Source: an uncultured Dehalococcoidia bacterium (GTDB taxonomy: Bacteria; Chloroflexota; Dehalococcoidia; Lucifugimonadales; UBA3495). Taken from it: a stretch of DNA of 64,000 nt. Under the pieces are notes generated by a model. It was not told the origin of the DNA. It did no database searches and saw only the letters and a list, made by a program, of their open reading frames with translations. This document shows positions 42,020-51,466 of this stretch, piece after piece (the first letter of the stretch is position 1; every line of letters begins with the position of its first letter). A program made the position numbers and the translations under genes. The stretch is from positions 1 through 64,000 of the forward strand of contig CATOSK010000010.1 in NCBI GenBank assembly GCA_951812535.1, in the 5' to 3' direction.

Positions 42020-43240
42020 ATGCCGCTAGACCTCCTCGCCGGCCTTAATGTGCTTGACCTCGGACAGGGAATATCCGCGCCTTTCTGCGCCCGGCTCTTC
42101 GCCGACCTGGGAGCCCGGGTCGTCAAGGTCGAGCCGTCAGGGGGAGACCGGTCCCGCCGGGAGGGCCCCTTCCCCGGGGACGCCCCCAATCCCGAAGCCA
42201 GCGGCCTCTTCCTCGCACTAAACACCAACAAGCTGGGGATTACCCTCAATCTCGAAACTTCCGCCGGGCGCCAACTTCTCCTCGATCTCGCAGCCGGCTC
42301 CGACCTTATCGTCGAGGACTTCCCCCCGGACTTCCTCCCTGGAATCGGACTGGACTACCCGGCCCTCCGGCAGGTCAATCCCGGACTGATCCTGACCTCG
42401 GTGACGCCCCTGGGCCAGACTGGTCCCTGGGCTGCGTACCAAGCCAGCAACCTGGTGGTCAGCAACCTCAGCGGCCACGCCCGCGAGCACCCCGGCCCCG
42501 TGGAGTCCCTATCCGGGCAGCCTCCGCTCCAGTTGGCCGCTCACCAGGCCGAGTTCCTCGCCGGACTCGCCGCCGCCACCGCTGCCATGCTCGCCCTCAA
42601 CCGACGCTCCGTGACCGGGGCCGGCTGCCACGTAGACGCCTGCGGGGTGGAAGCCCTGGCCGTGCTGCCCCAGACAACCCTCGCCGAATTCTCCCTCGGC
42701 CGTCCGGGCAAGGGACGCAGCCGCGCCGAGTATCCCCGCCAGTCTCTCCTCGCCCTCCTTCCCTGTCGCGACGGTTACGTCGGCATCTCTCCTCGCCAGC
42801 AGGACCAGTGGGAGCGCATGGTGGACCTCATGGACAGCCCCGATTGGGCCGGCGATCCCCGCTTCGCCACCCGCGACAGCCGCCTTGAAAACTGGGACAC
42901 CCTGGAACCCTTCCTCGTTGATTGGACCAGCCAGCGCAGCAAGGAAGACGTTTACCGCCAGTGCCAGGGCATCCGCGTCCCCTCCTTCCCGCTCAACACC
43001 GCCGCCGACCTCTTCCAGTCCCCCCAGTTCGAGGACCGGGAGTTCTTCGTCGAGGTTGACCACCCCGCCGCTGGCTCTCATCGCCACCCCGGCCTTCCAG
43101 TGCATCTTGGATCGGGTCAGAGGCTGGAGCCGTCCCCCGCCCCCATGCTCGGGCAGGACAACCTCGCCGTCCTCGGCGAAAACGGCCTCGGTCTCACTCG
43201 CGCCGACTTGGCCGGACTGCGCGCCGCCGACGCCATTTAG
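42020..43240 (+). CDS. CaiB/BaiF CoA-transferase family protein
   Basis: 406 residues. Family III CoA-transferase features: LAGLNVLDLGQGISAPFCARLFADLGARVVKVEP at the start, NTNKLGITLNLETSAGRQLLLDLAAGSDLIVEDFPP, the LILTSVTPLGQTGPW segment, and VDACGVEALAV (the region with the structural motif around the catalytic Asp in this family). It transfers CoA between carboxylic acids; the acids are not identifiable. A second member is at 45144. There is a strong hairpin 41 bp after its stop. The gene runs in the same direction as the following solute-binding protein, flavin reductase and second CoA-transferase. Confidence 0.92.
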   Translation: MPLDLLAGLNVLDLGQGISAPFCARLFADLGARVVKVEPSGGDRSRREGPFPGDAPNPEASGLFLALNTNKLGITLNLETSAGRQLLLDLAAGSDLIVEDFPPDFLPGIGLDYPALRQVNPGLILTSVTPLGQTGPWAAYQASNLVVSNLSGHAREHPGPVESLSGQPPLQLAAHQAEFLAGLAAATAAMLALNRRSVTGAGCHVDACGVEALAVLPQTTLAEFSLGRPGKGRSRAEYPRQSLLALLPCRDGYVGISPRQQDQWERMVDLMDSPDWAGDPRFATRDSRLENWDTLEPFLVDWTSQRSKEDVYRQCQGIRVPSFPLNTAADLFQSPQFEDREFFVEVDHPAAGSHRHPGLPVHLGSGQRLEPSPAPMLGQDNLAVLGENGLGLTRADLAGLRAADAI

Positions 43241-43280
43241 CAGACCAACACCTTGCATTCGTGGATGAAACGCTCCTCCT

Positions 43281-43316
43281 CGCCGCTTCCGGTGGCGCGA
43301 AAAACCGGAAGCGGCG
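43281..43316. terminator. 13-bp hairpin abutting the next start codon
   Basis: CGCCGCTTCCGGT (43281-43293) and ACCGGAAGCGGCG (43304-43316) are perfect arms around a 10-base loop, followed by TTTC. It could terminate the CoA-transferase transcript. It ends only five bases before the ATG at 43322, so in a read-through transcript it would bury that gene's ribosome-binding region. Confidence 0.6.
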
Positions 43317-43321
43317 TTTCG

Positions 43322-44392
43322 ATGAAGAAGGAAACCCTCAGTACGGCATCCTGCCGCATCATCCGTGCCGCCACCGCCGCCGTCCTGGGAACACTGGCAA
43401 TCGCCCTCGCGGCCTGTTCTTCCACTGCTAACCCAACCCAGGCCCAACCCTGCCTGGATGAGGGGCGTGTTCTCAATGCCGGCTTTTTCGCTTTCTTCGA
43501 GCCTGTAAGCTACAGCGCCGATATGGACCCGGCTTCCCCCGGGTTCAACAACCATCTGGGCTATGAAGCAGACCTCTTGACTGCTCTCGAAGAGATGGAA
43601 GACTCTGGACTTTCCTTTTCCCGCCAGGGCATCGCGGTCTGGCCAGATATCTGGCTCCGTCCTGCCGGCGCGGAGTTCGACATTGTCGGGGGCGGAATCA
43701 CCATTCTGGACTCCCGGACATTGGACGGTACCGGCCAGAGAGTCGTTACCTTCACTTCGGGGCACATTCTCTTCCGCCAATCGCTGCTGGTGCGCGCCGC
43801 CGATGCCCAGCGCATCGCCACCCATGAGGACCTGACCAGCGATATCAGGGTTGGAGTCCTGGTGGGGACTACCGGGGAGTCTCGCCTGCTTGAGCTTACC
43901 GGTCTTGCCAGCGCTGACGGCGCCCTGGCCGAAGGCGCACGCCTGGAGACATCGGGAGGCAGCGTGGTTTCCGACGGCACTTCCAACTACTTCATCACCG
44001 CAGCAGGGGCTTCCCCAAATGTCTCCGGCAGGAAGCGGTTGCATCCACCATTGGAAACCATGCCTCAAGTGGTCTATTTCGCCGGGGGAGATGCCGAAGC
44101 GGCGATGTTGGATGCCCTGGATTCGGGCCAAATCGACGCTATCGGCCGGGGCGAGGTCGGCAACCGCCAGGTAACGGCCGCCTCCGGCGGCGCTTACGCT
44201 GTCACGGCCCTCGATGCAGCTACCGAAACCGGCGGCTTCACCCTGGCCGCTGTCGACGCGGAATTGGCGTCCTGCATAGACGATCGGCTAAACTGGCTGA
44301 CGGATGACCGGCGTATCGGTTATGCCGAGTGGCTGGATGACCCCTCCGTGTTCCTGAGCCGTGCCCAGCTGTGGAATCAAGGGATGCGGTAG
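43322..44392 (+). CDS. Family 3-type solute-binding lipoprotein
   Basis: 356 residues. A signal peptide with a basic start (MKKETLSTASCRIIR), a hydrophobic core and lipobox ALAAC, so it is an anchored extracytoplasmic protein. The body follows the family 3 (amino-acid-type) solute-binding pattern: LGYEADLLTALEEM, the WLRPAGAEFDIVGGGITI segment (where typical members have W-x-x-x-I-x-x-L-x-x-G-x-x-D-x-I), RVVTFTSGHILFRQSLLV and a late DAAMLDALDSGQIDAIGRGE-like stretch. No permease or ATPase is adjacent. The ATG at 43322 sits just behind the hairpin; an upstream Met at 43253 would place the signal peptide too far in. Confidence 0.82.
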   Translation: MKKETLSTASCRIIRAATAAVLGTLAIALAACSSTANPTQAQPCLDEGRVLNAGFFAFFEPVSYSADMDPASPGFNNHLGYEADLLTALEEMEDSGLSFSRQGIAVWPDIWLRPAGAEFDIVGGGITILDSRTLDGTGQRVVTFTSGHILFRQSLLVRAADAQRIATHEDLTSDIRVGVLVGTTGESRLLELTGLASADGALAEGARLETSGGSVVSDGTSNYFITAAGASPNVSGRKRLHPPLETMPQVVYFAGGDAEAAMLDALDSGQIDAIGRGEVGNRQVTAASGGAYAVTALDAATETGGFTLAAVDAELASCIDDRLNWLTDDRRIGYAEWLDDPSVFLSRAQLWNQGMR

Positions 44393-44478
44393 AACCAGCC
44401 TTTGAACCGGCCAGTGACGATGTAACCATTCCCCAGGCAACCGAAACCTCAATCTCATGCAATCCCAGGAGAACCGGC

Positions 44479-45123
44479 ATGGCCAAGCTAGATCCCAAGA
44501 CCTTCGGTAACTTCTACCGGGTGCTCACCGGAGTAGTGGTTCCCCGTCCCATCGCCTTTGTCTCCACCATATCTCCCGATGGAGTCAACAACCTGGCGCC
44601 TTACTCCTTCTTCAACGCGGTGGCCAGCAGTCCCCCGACTATCGTCTTCTCGTCGTCCCGCCGCGCGGGTTCCAAGAGCAAGGACACACTGGACAACGTG
44701 GAGGCCACCGGGGAGTTCGTCGTCAACATCGTGTCCGATGACATAGCCGAGGCCATGAACCGGACCGCCGCCGAGTTCCCCGCCAATGTCAGCGAATTTG
44801 AAGTGGCCGGATTGACTCCGGGTGCGTCGGACATCGTCCGCGCTCCCCGCGTCGCTGAATCCCCGGTCAACATGGAGTGCAGGCTCCAGCAGGTCGTCAA
44901 CCTGGGAGAGGGCGACCATCAGCACGGCCTCGTAATTGGGGAAGTCGTCCTGCTTCACATCCGGGACGACATCATCGATGGGCACCGCGTCAACCACCAC
45001 CTGCTCAAGCCCACCGGACGCCTCGCCGGGAGCATGTACTGTCACACCGCCGACGTCTTCGAGATGGTCCGCCCCATCTACCAGCCCGACTCCGCACCGG
45101 CAGGCACGGGAGAACAGCGGTAA
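44479..45123 (+). CDS. Flavin reductase-like FMN-binding protein
   Basis: 214 residues of the flavin reductase-like (DIM6/NTAB, split beta-barrel) family: FYRVLTGVVVPRPIAFVSTISPDGVNNLAPYSFFNAVASSPPTIVFS is the characteristic N-terminal FMN-binding stretch, followed by KDTLDNVEATGEFVVNIV and a late GEVVLLHIRDDII with NHHLLKPTGRLAGSMY. These proteins bind FMN and act as flavin reductases or as oxidases of small molecules. AGGAG upstream supports the ATG at 44479. It lies 20 bp upstream of the second CoA-transferase and is probably in one transcript with it. Confidence 0.9.
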   Translation: MAKLDPKTFGNFYRVLTGVVVPRPIAFVSTISPDGVNNLAPYSFFNAVASSPPTIVFSSSRRAGSKSKDTLDNVEATGEFVVNIVSDDIAEAMNRTAAEFPANVSEFEVAGLTPGASDIVRAPRVAESPVNMECRLQQVVNLGEGDHQHGLVIGEVVLLHIRDDIIDGHRVNHHLLKPTGRLAGSMYCHTADVFEMVRPIYQPDSAPAGTGEQR

Positions 45124-45143
45124 GGGCCGTCGGGGTTTAAGAC

Positions 45144-46331
45144 GTGAACGACTCCCAGCCCCTGGCCCTCGATGGAGTGCGGATCGCCGACTTCAGTTGG
45201 CAGATCGCCGGCCCCACCTGCACCCGCTACCTGGGTTCCATGGGCGCCGAGGTCATTCGCATCGAGAGCAACCGCCGCCCCGACCCCTACCGGGAACGGA
45301 GCATCAGTCACTTCATCAACCAGTCCAAGAAGAGCGTCACTATAAACCTGTCCGAACCCCGTGGCATCGGTCTGGCCAAGGAAGTAATCGCCCTGAGCGA
45401 CGTCGTCATAGAGAACTTCGCCCCCGGAGTCATCGAACGCCTGGGCCTGGGCTATGAAGAACTGCGGAAGGTCCGGCCGGAGATTATCATGCTCTCGTCA
45501 GCGGGGCTAGGACACTCTGGCCCGGACTACCGGCAGGTGGCCTACGGGACCCTCATCCAATGCTTTACCGGATGGAGCGCCCTCCAAGGGTACCCTGGCC
45601 GCGAACCCGACATCGGCGGAATCTGGACCGATCCCATGGTCGGAATGCTGGAGGTCTTCCTCATCAGCGCCGCCGTCCACCGATGCCGCCAGTCCGGCCA
45701 GGGCCAGTATTTCGACCTGTCTATGGCAGAGGCCACCACCATGCTCCTCCCCGAGGTCATCCTGGACTACTCCATGAACAGACGGGTCCAGTCCCCGGCG
45801 GGAAACCGCCACCCATCCTCCGCTCCCTCGGGCAACTATCCCTGCCGGGGAGAAGACCAGTGGATTGGACTGACGGTGGACAACGACGCTCAGTGGGAGT
45901 CCCTCTGCCGCACTCTCGGCGACGCGGACCTGGCCGAAGACCCCCGCTTCGCCGACTCTATATCCCGACTCCAATACCAGGACGAACTGGATGCTATCCT
46001 TGCCGGCCTCACCACTGAATGGGACGCCATGAATCTCATGGAACGGCTGCAACAGGACGGCATCCCCGCCGGTCCGGCCGCATCCGTGGCGGACCTATGG
46101 CAGAACCCCCACCTGCGGGAGCGGGGATTTTTCGGCACCTACCGGGAGAACGACGACGCCGGAACTCAACGGGAACTCCCCACTGTACCCTGGCGTTTCG
46201 ACGGAAAAGTAGAAGCCCGCATCACGGGACAGCCCCGCCGGGGCCAGCACAACTCCTACGTGTTCGAAGAACTCCTCGGCCTCTCGCAAGCGGAAGTAGC
46301 CAGACTTGCCGAAGAGCAGGTCATCTACTGA
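45144..46331 (+). CDS. CaiB/BaiF CoA-transferase family protein, second copy
   Basis: 395 residues with a GTG start. Family III blocks: LDGVRIADFSWQIAGPTCTRYLGSMGAEVIRIE, FINQSKKSVTINLSEPRGIGLAKEVIALSDVVIENFAPG, RPEIIMLSSAGLGHSGP, and YFDLSMAEATTMLLPE around the family's active-site region. It is only broadly similar to the copy at 42020, so they probably handle different acyl groups. It ends the cluster of CoA-transferase, binding protein and flavin reductase genes, all on the plus strand. Confidence 0.92.
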   Translation: MNDSQPLALDGVRIADFSWQIAGPTCTRYLGSMGAEVIRIESNRRPDPYRERSISHFINQSKKSVTINLSEPRGIGLAKEVIALSDVVIENFAPGVIERLGLGYEELRKVRPEIIMLSSAGLGHSGPDYRQVAYGTLIQCFTGWSALQGYPGREPDIGGIWTDPMVGMLEVFLISAAVHRCRQSGQGQYFDLSMAEATTMLLPEVILDYSMNRRVQSPAGNRHPSSAPSGNYPCRGEDQWIGLTVDNDAQWESLCRTLGDADLAEDPRFADSISRLQYQDELDAILAGLTTEWDAMNLMERLQQDGIPAGPAASVADLWQNPHLRERGFFGTYRENDDAGTQRELPTVPWRFDGKVEARITGQPRRGQHNSYVFEELLGLSQAEVARLAEEQVIY

Positions 46332-47079
46332 CGCCGGAGGATTTCGTCTGCTCGCGGGCTACGGGGGCATGGCCGAATAGCCGAGTTTAATGCGAACCTT
46401 GAGTGCGCTGGAAAAATGGCAGGGAAAAGGTGGCCCGCCTTTCCCCCTGGTGGTTCCATTGGGATTGGGGATTGGGGCGGTCTTGCGATTGTTGAGAAGA
46501 GCCGGTCACTTCTGGGGGATGCAGGAGTTCCTTGGGCGGATTCTCTCGCAGCCGCGGTGGCGTAGAGTTTTATTCTCGGAATGGTAGGAGTCGGCGTGTC
46601 GGGATTTGTCTGGGTAGGAAGATACTGGCTATTCAAGAAAGACAAGAAGATCAGATGCACATGGGCCGTGGGGCTCGGAATCGCCTGACTGCCACGGCAG
46701 ATTATGGGAACTCCGTGTGGTTCGAACTCTGGGGGGCGGCTGCACCCAGCCGCAGAACTCCCCCGAACGGGCCGAGCTAAAGCCACCTGGCGCATAATCA
46801 CTCCTACCCGATCAATACGTCCCCGATCAATACGTCAACTGTCGGCGCGTTTGTGAATCACCAGGATCCATTCCAGCATGGGTAGATGGTCTCGGTCGCA
46901 TAGCGGCGGCGCTCTGTCGGCTCGCTGCCGGAATGTCCTGTTCAGCTTGCCTGCCGGGGGTTGTCGGGGTGCTCTGGTCATAGTGGAGGGTCGAGACCTG
47001 CTGATCAACGACAATTAGATCTGCCGCTGGCGCTGACTATATTTGCCGGTTAATCATCCGGTACGGAGGTACCGGATAG
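46332..47079. other. Intergenic, boundary of mobile DNA
   Basis: About 750 bp. It contains a 15-bp-period duplication (CCCGATCAATACGT at 46807 and 46822). Frames are short and unlike any family. It marks the change from a regular gene cluster to the mobile-element-rich region. Confidence 0.5.
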
Positions 47080-48584
47080 ATGACAGACCAGCAAGTCAGG
47101 CTATTGAGGCAGAAGAGGATGGAAGGAAAGACACAACAGACAGCGGCGGCAATTGCGGGGATGAGCGAGCGGTCGGCTCGCAAGTGGCAGTGCGGCTCCT
47201 TGCCGTCGGAGACCGAGCAGGAGCGCTGGTGGCGCACTCGTCCCGATCCCTTCGACGGAGTGTGGGAGGGGGAAATCCTTCCCCTGCTCCAGTGCGAGGC
47301 CGCTGGCAGGCTCAGGGCGACGACAATTATCGAGTGGCTGGAAGAGAAATTCCCCGGCCGCTTCAGCGCATCCCAGCTCCGCACCCTGCCTGTTGCCTCA
47401 CCGACGATTACAGGACTGGCGTGGGCTCAACGGCCCAGATCAGGAGGTCTACTTCCCCCAGGAGCATCCCCCGGGCCGCGAAGCCCAGATCGACTTCACC
47501 CACTGCAACTCCCTGGGAGTCACTATCGGCGGCCGTTCATACCGCCACCTGCTGTTCCAACTGGTGTTGAGCCATTCAGGGTGGCGCTACGCCGAGGTGG
47601 TTGCTGGCGAGACCTTTCTGGCCCTGAAGCAGGGACTCCAGAACGCTTTCTGGAAACTGGGCGGCGCGCCCCAGGTGATCCGTTCCGACAACACCTCGGC
47701 CCTCACCCACGAGATAAAGCGCAGCCGCGGCAGACCCCTGAACGACAGCTACGCCGAGCTCCTGGAGCACTACGGCCTGCGCTCCACACTGATCAATTCT
47801 GGGGAGTCTCATGAAAACGGCGTGGCCGAGCAGGCCCACTACCGTCTGCAGGCCCACTACCGTCTGAAGGATGCCATCGACCAGGCTCTAATGTTGCGGG
47901 GCAGCCGAGATTTCGACACGGTCGACGATTACACCAGCTTCGTCGGCAAGGTAGTGCCGCCGCAACCGGCTGATAGAGGAAAAGCTGGAGCAGGAACTCC
48001 CTCATCTGCAGTGCCTGCCGCCAGCTCCAGTGCCGGAGTACGTCAACTACCGGGCCCGGGTGCGCAAGTGGAGCACCATCCAGGCAGCCGGCCACACCTA
48101 CACCGTTCCCTCTCGGCTCATCGGGAAGGAGGTGCAGGTCCGGCTGTACGCCGAGCATCTGGAAGTGTACTACAAGGGCACCTTCGTGGAACGGATGGAA
48201 AGGGCCCGAGGTGATCGGGAAGCCCGGGTCGACTATCGCCACATCATCGGCTCCCTGGTGCGCAAGCCGGGGGCCTTCGCCCGGTACCGCTTCCGGGAGC
48301 AGATGTTTCCCACCATGACCTACAGGCTGGCCTATGACGCGCTCAAGCGGTGGCGGGGCGAACGCGCCGACGTGGAGTACGTGCGCATCCTGCACCTGGT
48401 GGCGACCACCATGGAGTCCACGGTGGACAGCGCCCTGGCGCTGCTGCTGGAGGCTGGCGATCCCTTCGACTACGGCTCGGTCAAGGAACTGGCCAACCCG
48501 GCTCCGCCGCTGGCGCCGGTGTTGACGCTGAGCGGGATGCCGGACCTGAGGGTCTACGACTCCCTGCTGGCGGGCGTGGCCTGA
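47080..48584 (+). pseudogene. istA: IstA-like transposase, two frameshifts
   Basis: The N-terminal frame (47080 to about 47395) gives an HTH region, MSERSARKWQCGSLPS, and WWRTRPDPFDGVW...PGRFSASQLRTL. A shift near 47395 leads to the integrase core: GREAQIDFTHCNSLGV (first Asp), VIRSDNTSALTHEI (second Asp) and SGESHENGVAEQAH (catalytic Glu). A second shift near 47960 leads to EYVNYRARVRKWSTIQAAG and the C-terminal VKELANPAPPLAP domain. An 18-bp tandem duplication (47831-47866) lies in the core and adds six residues. All pieces together would make a complete IstA of about 500 residues. Confidence 0.85.
47831..47866. repeat. 18-bp tandem duplication inside istA
   Basis: CAGGCCCACTACCGTCTG is present twice, duplicating QAHYRL in the transposase. 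In frame. Confidence 0.92.
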
Positions 48585-49380
48585 TGACTGACACGGTGGC
48601 GCTAAACGACCGGATCGGGGAGCTGTGCCACCAGTTCCGGTTGCCCACCATGGGTGCGCAGTCGGTGTCCCGCTTCACCGCCGCCGGACACGGCGATGCT
48701 CTCTCCACCTTCCTGGAGGTGCTGGAGCAGGAGGCAGAAGATCGACGTCAGCGGCGAATCAGCAGGCTGCGCACCGCGTCCAGACTGCCTGCGGGGAAGA
48801 CCTGGGAGACCCCCGCCTTCGCGGGGGCAGGCTCTTCGAGCACGACCGGGTGCCCTTGGCTCTCCGGCAGCAACTGGGAGAACTGGCCAACGGCAACTTC
48901 GTCGAGCGGCGCGTCAACGTCCTGGCTTTCGGGCTGCCGGGCACCGGGAAGACCCACGCACTGTGCGCCGTGGGCCATCGGCTGGTGGAATCGGGCAGGT
49001 CAGTGCTCTTCGCCCCGGCCTACCGGCTGGTGCAGGCCCTCCTCGCCGCCAAGCGGGATCTCGCGCTGCCACGACAATTACGCCGCCTCGACAACTACGA
49101 CTTTCTGCTGCTGGACGACCTGGGATACCTGTCCCAGGGAGCCGAGGAGTCGGAGGTGCTCTTCACCCTCATCGCCGAACGCTACGAACGCCGGTCCCTG
49201 GGCATCACCTCCAACTTGGTATTCTCTCAGTGGGAGCACATCTTCGCCAACCCGATGGCCACTGCGGCAGCCATCGACAGAGTAGTCCACCACTCGGTCA
49301 TCCTGGAATTCGACGTGCCCAGCTACAGAACCGGAGTGGCTCAGCAGCGTGGTAATGGGGAGGTGAACCGGCAGGATTAA
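48584..49380 (+). pseudogene. istB: IstB-like ATPase, interrupted
   Basis: Begins at an ATG overlapping the istA stop (TGATG) with LNDRIGELCHQFRLPTMG and RRISRLRTASRLPAGKTWET. Here a 25-bp palindromic repeat (48810-48834) is inserted and the frame changes; it then continues FEHDRVPLALRQQLGELANG, the Walker A FGLPGTGKTHAL, Walker B FLLLDDLGYL and SNLVFSQWEHIF. Without the insertion the two parts join to a normal IstB helper ATPase, so the repeat is the inactivating event. Confidence 0.85.
48810..48834. repeat. Mobile palindromic repeat in istB
   Basis: CCCCCGCCTTCGCGGGGGCAGGCTC. The stem CCCCCGC/GCGGGGG is perfect. The same unit with one change is at 50345-50368 inside the IS3 relic. Confidence 0.8.
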
Positions 49381-49527
49381 TCGACGGAATTCCGGCAATG
49401 GTAGTTGACGTCAAACAACACTCCTTGGTTGCCTGAAATTCTATCCTTTCTTGATCTGCAACTGTAGTACCAAGAAACTATCTCAAAACGTACACTCCGA
49501 AACCAGAAACCCGCGAAAGGGGAACGA

Positions 49528-49560
49528 CCGGGGTCTGGATTCCCGCCTGTGCGGGAATGG
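49528..49560. repeat. Palindromic intergenic repeat, copy 2
   Basis: Inverted copy of the repeat at 16661-16692: on the minus strand CCATTCCCGCACAGGCGGGA then ATCCAGACCCCGG. The stem TTCCCGC/GCGGGAA is preserved although its bases differ from copy 1. Confidence 0.6.
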
Positions 49561-49617
49561 CGGGAGGGAAACGTGGGGATCCCCGGCTACGTTCACTTGT
49601 TTTAAGATATTTGCTAA

Positions 49618-49839
49618 GCTGGACTTTGTACAATTTGAGCATCGGATGCTGGAAGGTCTTGAAATCCAGCATGAAACGCAGCAGAGACTTTTCAATGTCG
49701 GGGTGCGGCAATGACGTTGAAAAACCCTCAGAAAAACCCTCAAAGGTAATTCGCAGGCGGCCGAGCGCTCATGGGAACGGGGTTTCCAATCAACTCGTCC
49801 CGTGTCTATCCCTGGTCTGCGTTCTGTACAAAGTCCAGC
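49618..49839. mobile_element. MITE-like element, about 220 bp
   Basis: GCTGGACTTTGTACA (49618-49632) and TGTACAAAGTCCAGC (49825-49839) are perfect 15-bp inverted ends; CTAA occurs at both outer edges (49614-49617 and 49839-49842), consistent with a short target duplication. There is no transposase frame inside. The end sequence TAAGCTGGACTTTG recurs at 63450-63463 beside a DDE transposase. Confidence 0.65.
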
Positions 49840-50161
49840 TAAGGCGTTAGATGGTGCTGTGGAATGCTTCACAGGTTCTCCTTGGTGGTTGTATTGCCTA
49901 ACGACGATGGTGAGATGGATCCCATCGGTTGGGCAGGATCAGGCCACAATTAAGTGGGATTCCTGCGTTCCTCCGTGTGATACCGAGGCCGGTTGGTCTG
50001 GGCACCTCCTTTGCTTCAGTTCCTCATCCTCCTCAACTGTCTCCCCGTAGAAGACCTCCGCCGGCGTCCGGTAGCCCAGGGCCTGATGCGGCCTCCGGTC
50101 ATTTTAGAACCGTAAGTATTCTCGCAGCACCCGGTGGGCCTCAATGCCGTTGGCGTAGGCC

Positions 50162-50226
50162 TTCAGGTAGACCTCTTCAGGTAGACCTCTTCAGGTAGAC
50201 CTCCTCGTACTTCACTGTACTTCACC
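50162..50226. repeat. Triplicated 14-bp and doubled 10-bp units
   Basis: TTCAGGTAGACCTC occurs three times in a row (50162, 50176, 50190), followed by GTACTTCACT/GTACTTCACC (50207 and 50217). Both lie in the IS3 orfB relic. Confidence 0.9.
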
Positions 50227-50344
50227 GTCCGCCAAGCCGCTCTACGAAGATGTTGTCCTGGTACCTGCTCCGGCCGTCCATGCTGACCCTCACCGAGTGG
50301 TCCTGGAGGATCTGTGTGAACTCGCGGCTGGTGAACTGGCTTCT

Positions 50345-50368
50345 CCCCGCCTACGCGGGGGCAGGCTC
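50345..50368. repeat. Mobile palindromic repeat in IS3 relic
   Basis: CCCCGCCTACGCGGGGGCAGGCTC, the second copy of the unit that interrupts istB at 48810, in the same orientation on the plus strand. Confidence 0.8.
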
Positions 50369-51043
50369 TGGTTGGGCCGGGTGATCGCCGGGTCCCTCAG
50401 CAGGTCGGGATAGTCCCGGCGTTCCGGCGCCGGTTGGCTGGTGCTGGCCGCCGGTAGATGGCCCGCAGCCCCATCACTCTCATGAGCCGCCGCACCCGCT
50501 TACGGCTTACCGGCATCCCCTGCCGTTCCAGCGAGGCCCTCATCCGCCTGGAACCGTAGAATGGGGTTTCAAGGTACTGACGGTCCAACTCCTGCATCAG
50601 GGACGGGTCCTGTTGCGAGGTCCCCTTGGCACGGTAGTATAGGCGGAGCGGCTGACGCCCAGCAGCTGGCACTGCCGCACTATGGACAGGTCCCGATGTC
50701 GCCGGTCCACCAGTTCACGCCGCTTTGCCGGGCTTATGTACTGGACTTTCCTCCAAGAAATCCCGCTCCACCTTGAGCTGGCCGATCTGCTGGTAAAGCC
50801 GGGCCGCCAGAGCGTCGTTGTTCTTCGACTCCTTGTTCTTCGACCCTTGCCCTTATTGGTCCCCTTGCCGTGGTCAAAGATGGCGGCCGCGCCATCGGCC
50901 AGAGCCTTCTCCCAAGTCCGAATCTGGTTGGGATGGACCTCGAACCGGGCGGCCAACTCGGCCACCGTCTGCTCGCCCTTCATAGCCTCCAGCGCAACTT
51001 TGGCCTTGAAGGCCGGGCTGTGCTTTCTCCGCTCTCTGGGCAT

Positions 51044-51466
51044 TCCCGCTCCTCCTCGACAGCCAACGCTGTCCTCAGTTCAGGAGCAAGATTCCCACTT
51101 AGCTACCTGTGCAGTTTTCCGGGTCCACCTCAATAGGGCAGCGGGTTCGTTGAGCAGCTGCGCCGCCCAAGAACCACTCCCCCAATGGCGCCAGGCCGGA
51201 AGGCGACAGATCACACCATGGCGTAAGGCTCTGACCAGGAATCCAGCCACAACCCCGGCGGCAGCCCACAAATTCCAGAGTTCCAGCACTTCCACTTCCA
51301 TGCTTAACACAACCTCCGTCGGGTTCACATGACCTTCTGTCCCGCGTCAAGCTTTCTTCGGTCCCTCGCGTTGCGCCGGATCAGTTCCCCAGGATGGACG
51401 AGGAGCGTTTGGCAACGCCCCGTCCGTCGGCAGGGTAATGACGAACAAGTATGATAATCTGGACAC
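51044..51466. other. Intergenic, IS3 end and unnamed frame
   Basis: TGTGCAGTTTTCCGGGTCCACCTCA near 51110-51135 looks like the IS3 terminal repeat. A minus-strand frame (51080-51328, GTG start) would give a short protein with one possible membrane helix (LWAAAGVVAGFLVRAL); it has no good ribosome-binding site and is not called. Confidence 0.4.

Larger units (their letters stand above)
47042..49398 (+). mobile_element. IS21-like element, frameshifted
   Basis: Holds an IstA-like and an IstB-like gene in the usual order and with the usual TGATG overlap. TTGCCGG at 47042-47048 and CCGGCAA at 49392-49398 are short inverted ends; further repeat structure is weak. Both genes are broken. Confidence 0.7.
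49939..51043 (-). pseudogene. IS3-family element relic (orfA and orfB)
   Basis: OrfA starts at 51043: RRKHSPAFKAKVALEAMKGE and LAARFEVHPNQIRTWEKAL, the IS3/IS911 leucine-zipper HTH protein. OrfB pieces follow in several frames: LYYRAKGTSQQDPSLMQELD, TPFYGSRRMRASLERQGMPV, KRVRRLMRVMGLRAIYRRP, then FTSREFTQILQDHSVRVSMD, and HQALGYRTPAEVFYGETV at the end. It is broken by stops, by the inserted palindromic repeat at 50345-50368 and by tandem duplications at 50162-50203 and 50207-50226. Confidence 0.82.

Noticed and set aside
42509..44131. 540-codon minus-strand frame
   Set aside because: Runs across the CoA-transferase and solute-binding protein genes on the other strand; no domain.
46661..46760. 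Possible tRNA, because of GTGGTTCGAACTC
   Set aside because: The T-arm stem does not pair and no matching acceptor or anticodon arm could be drawn.
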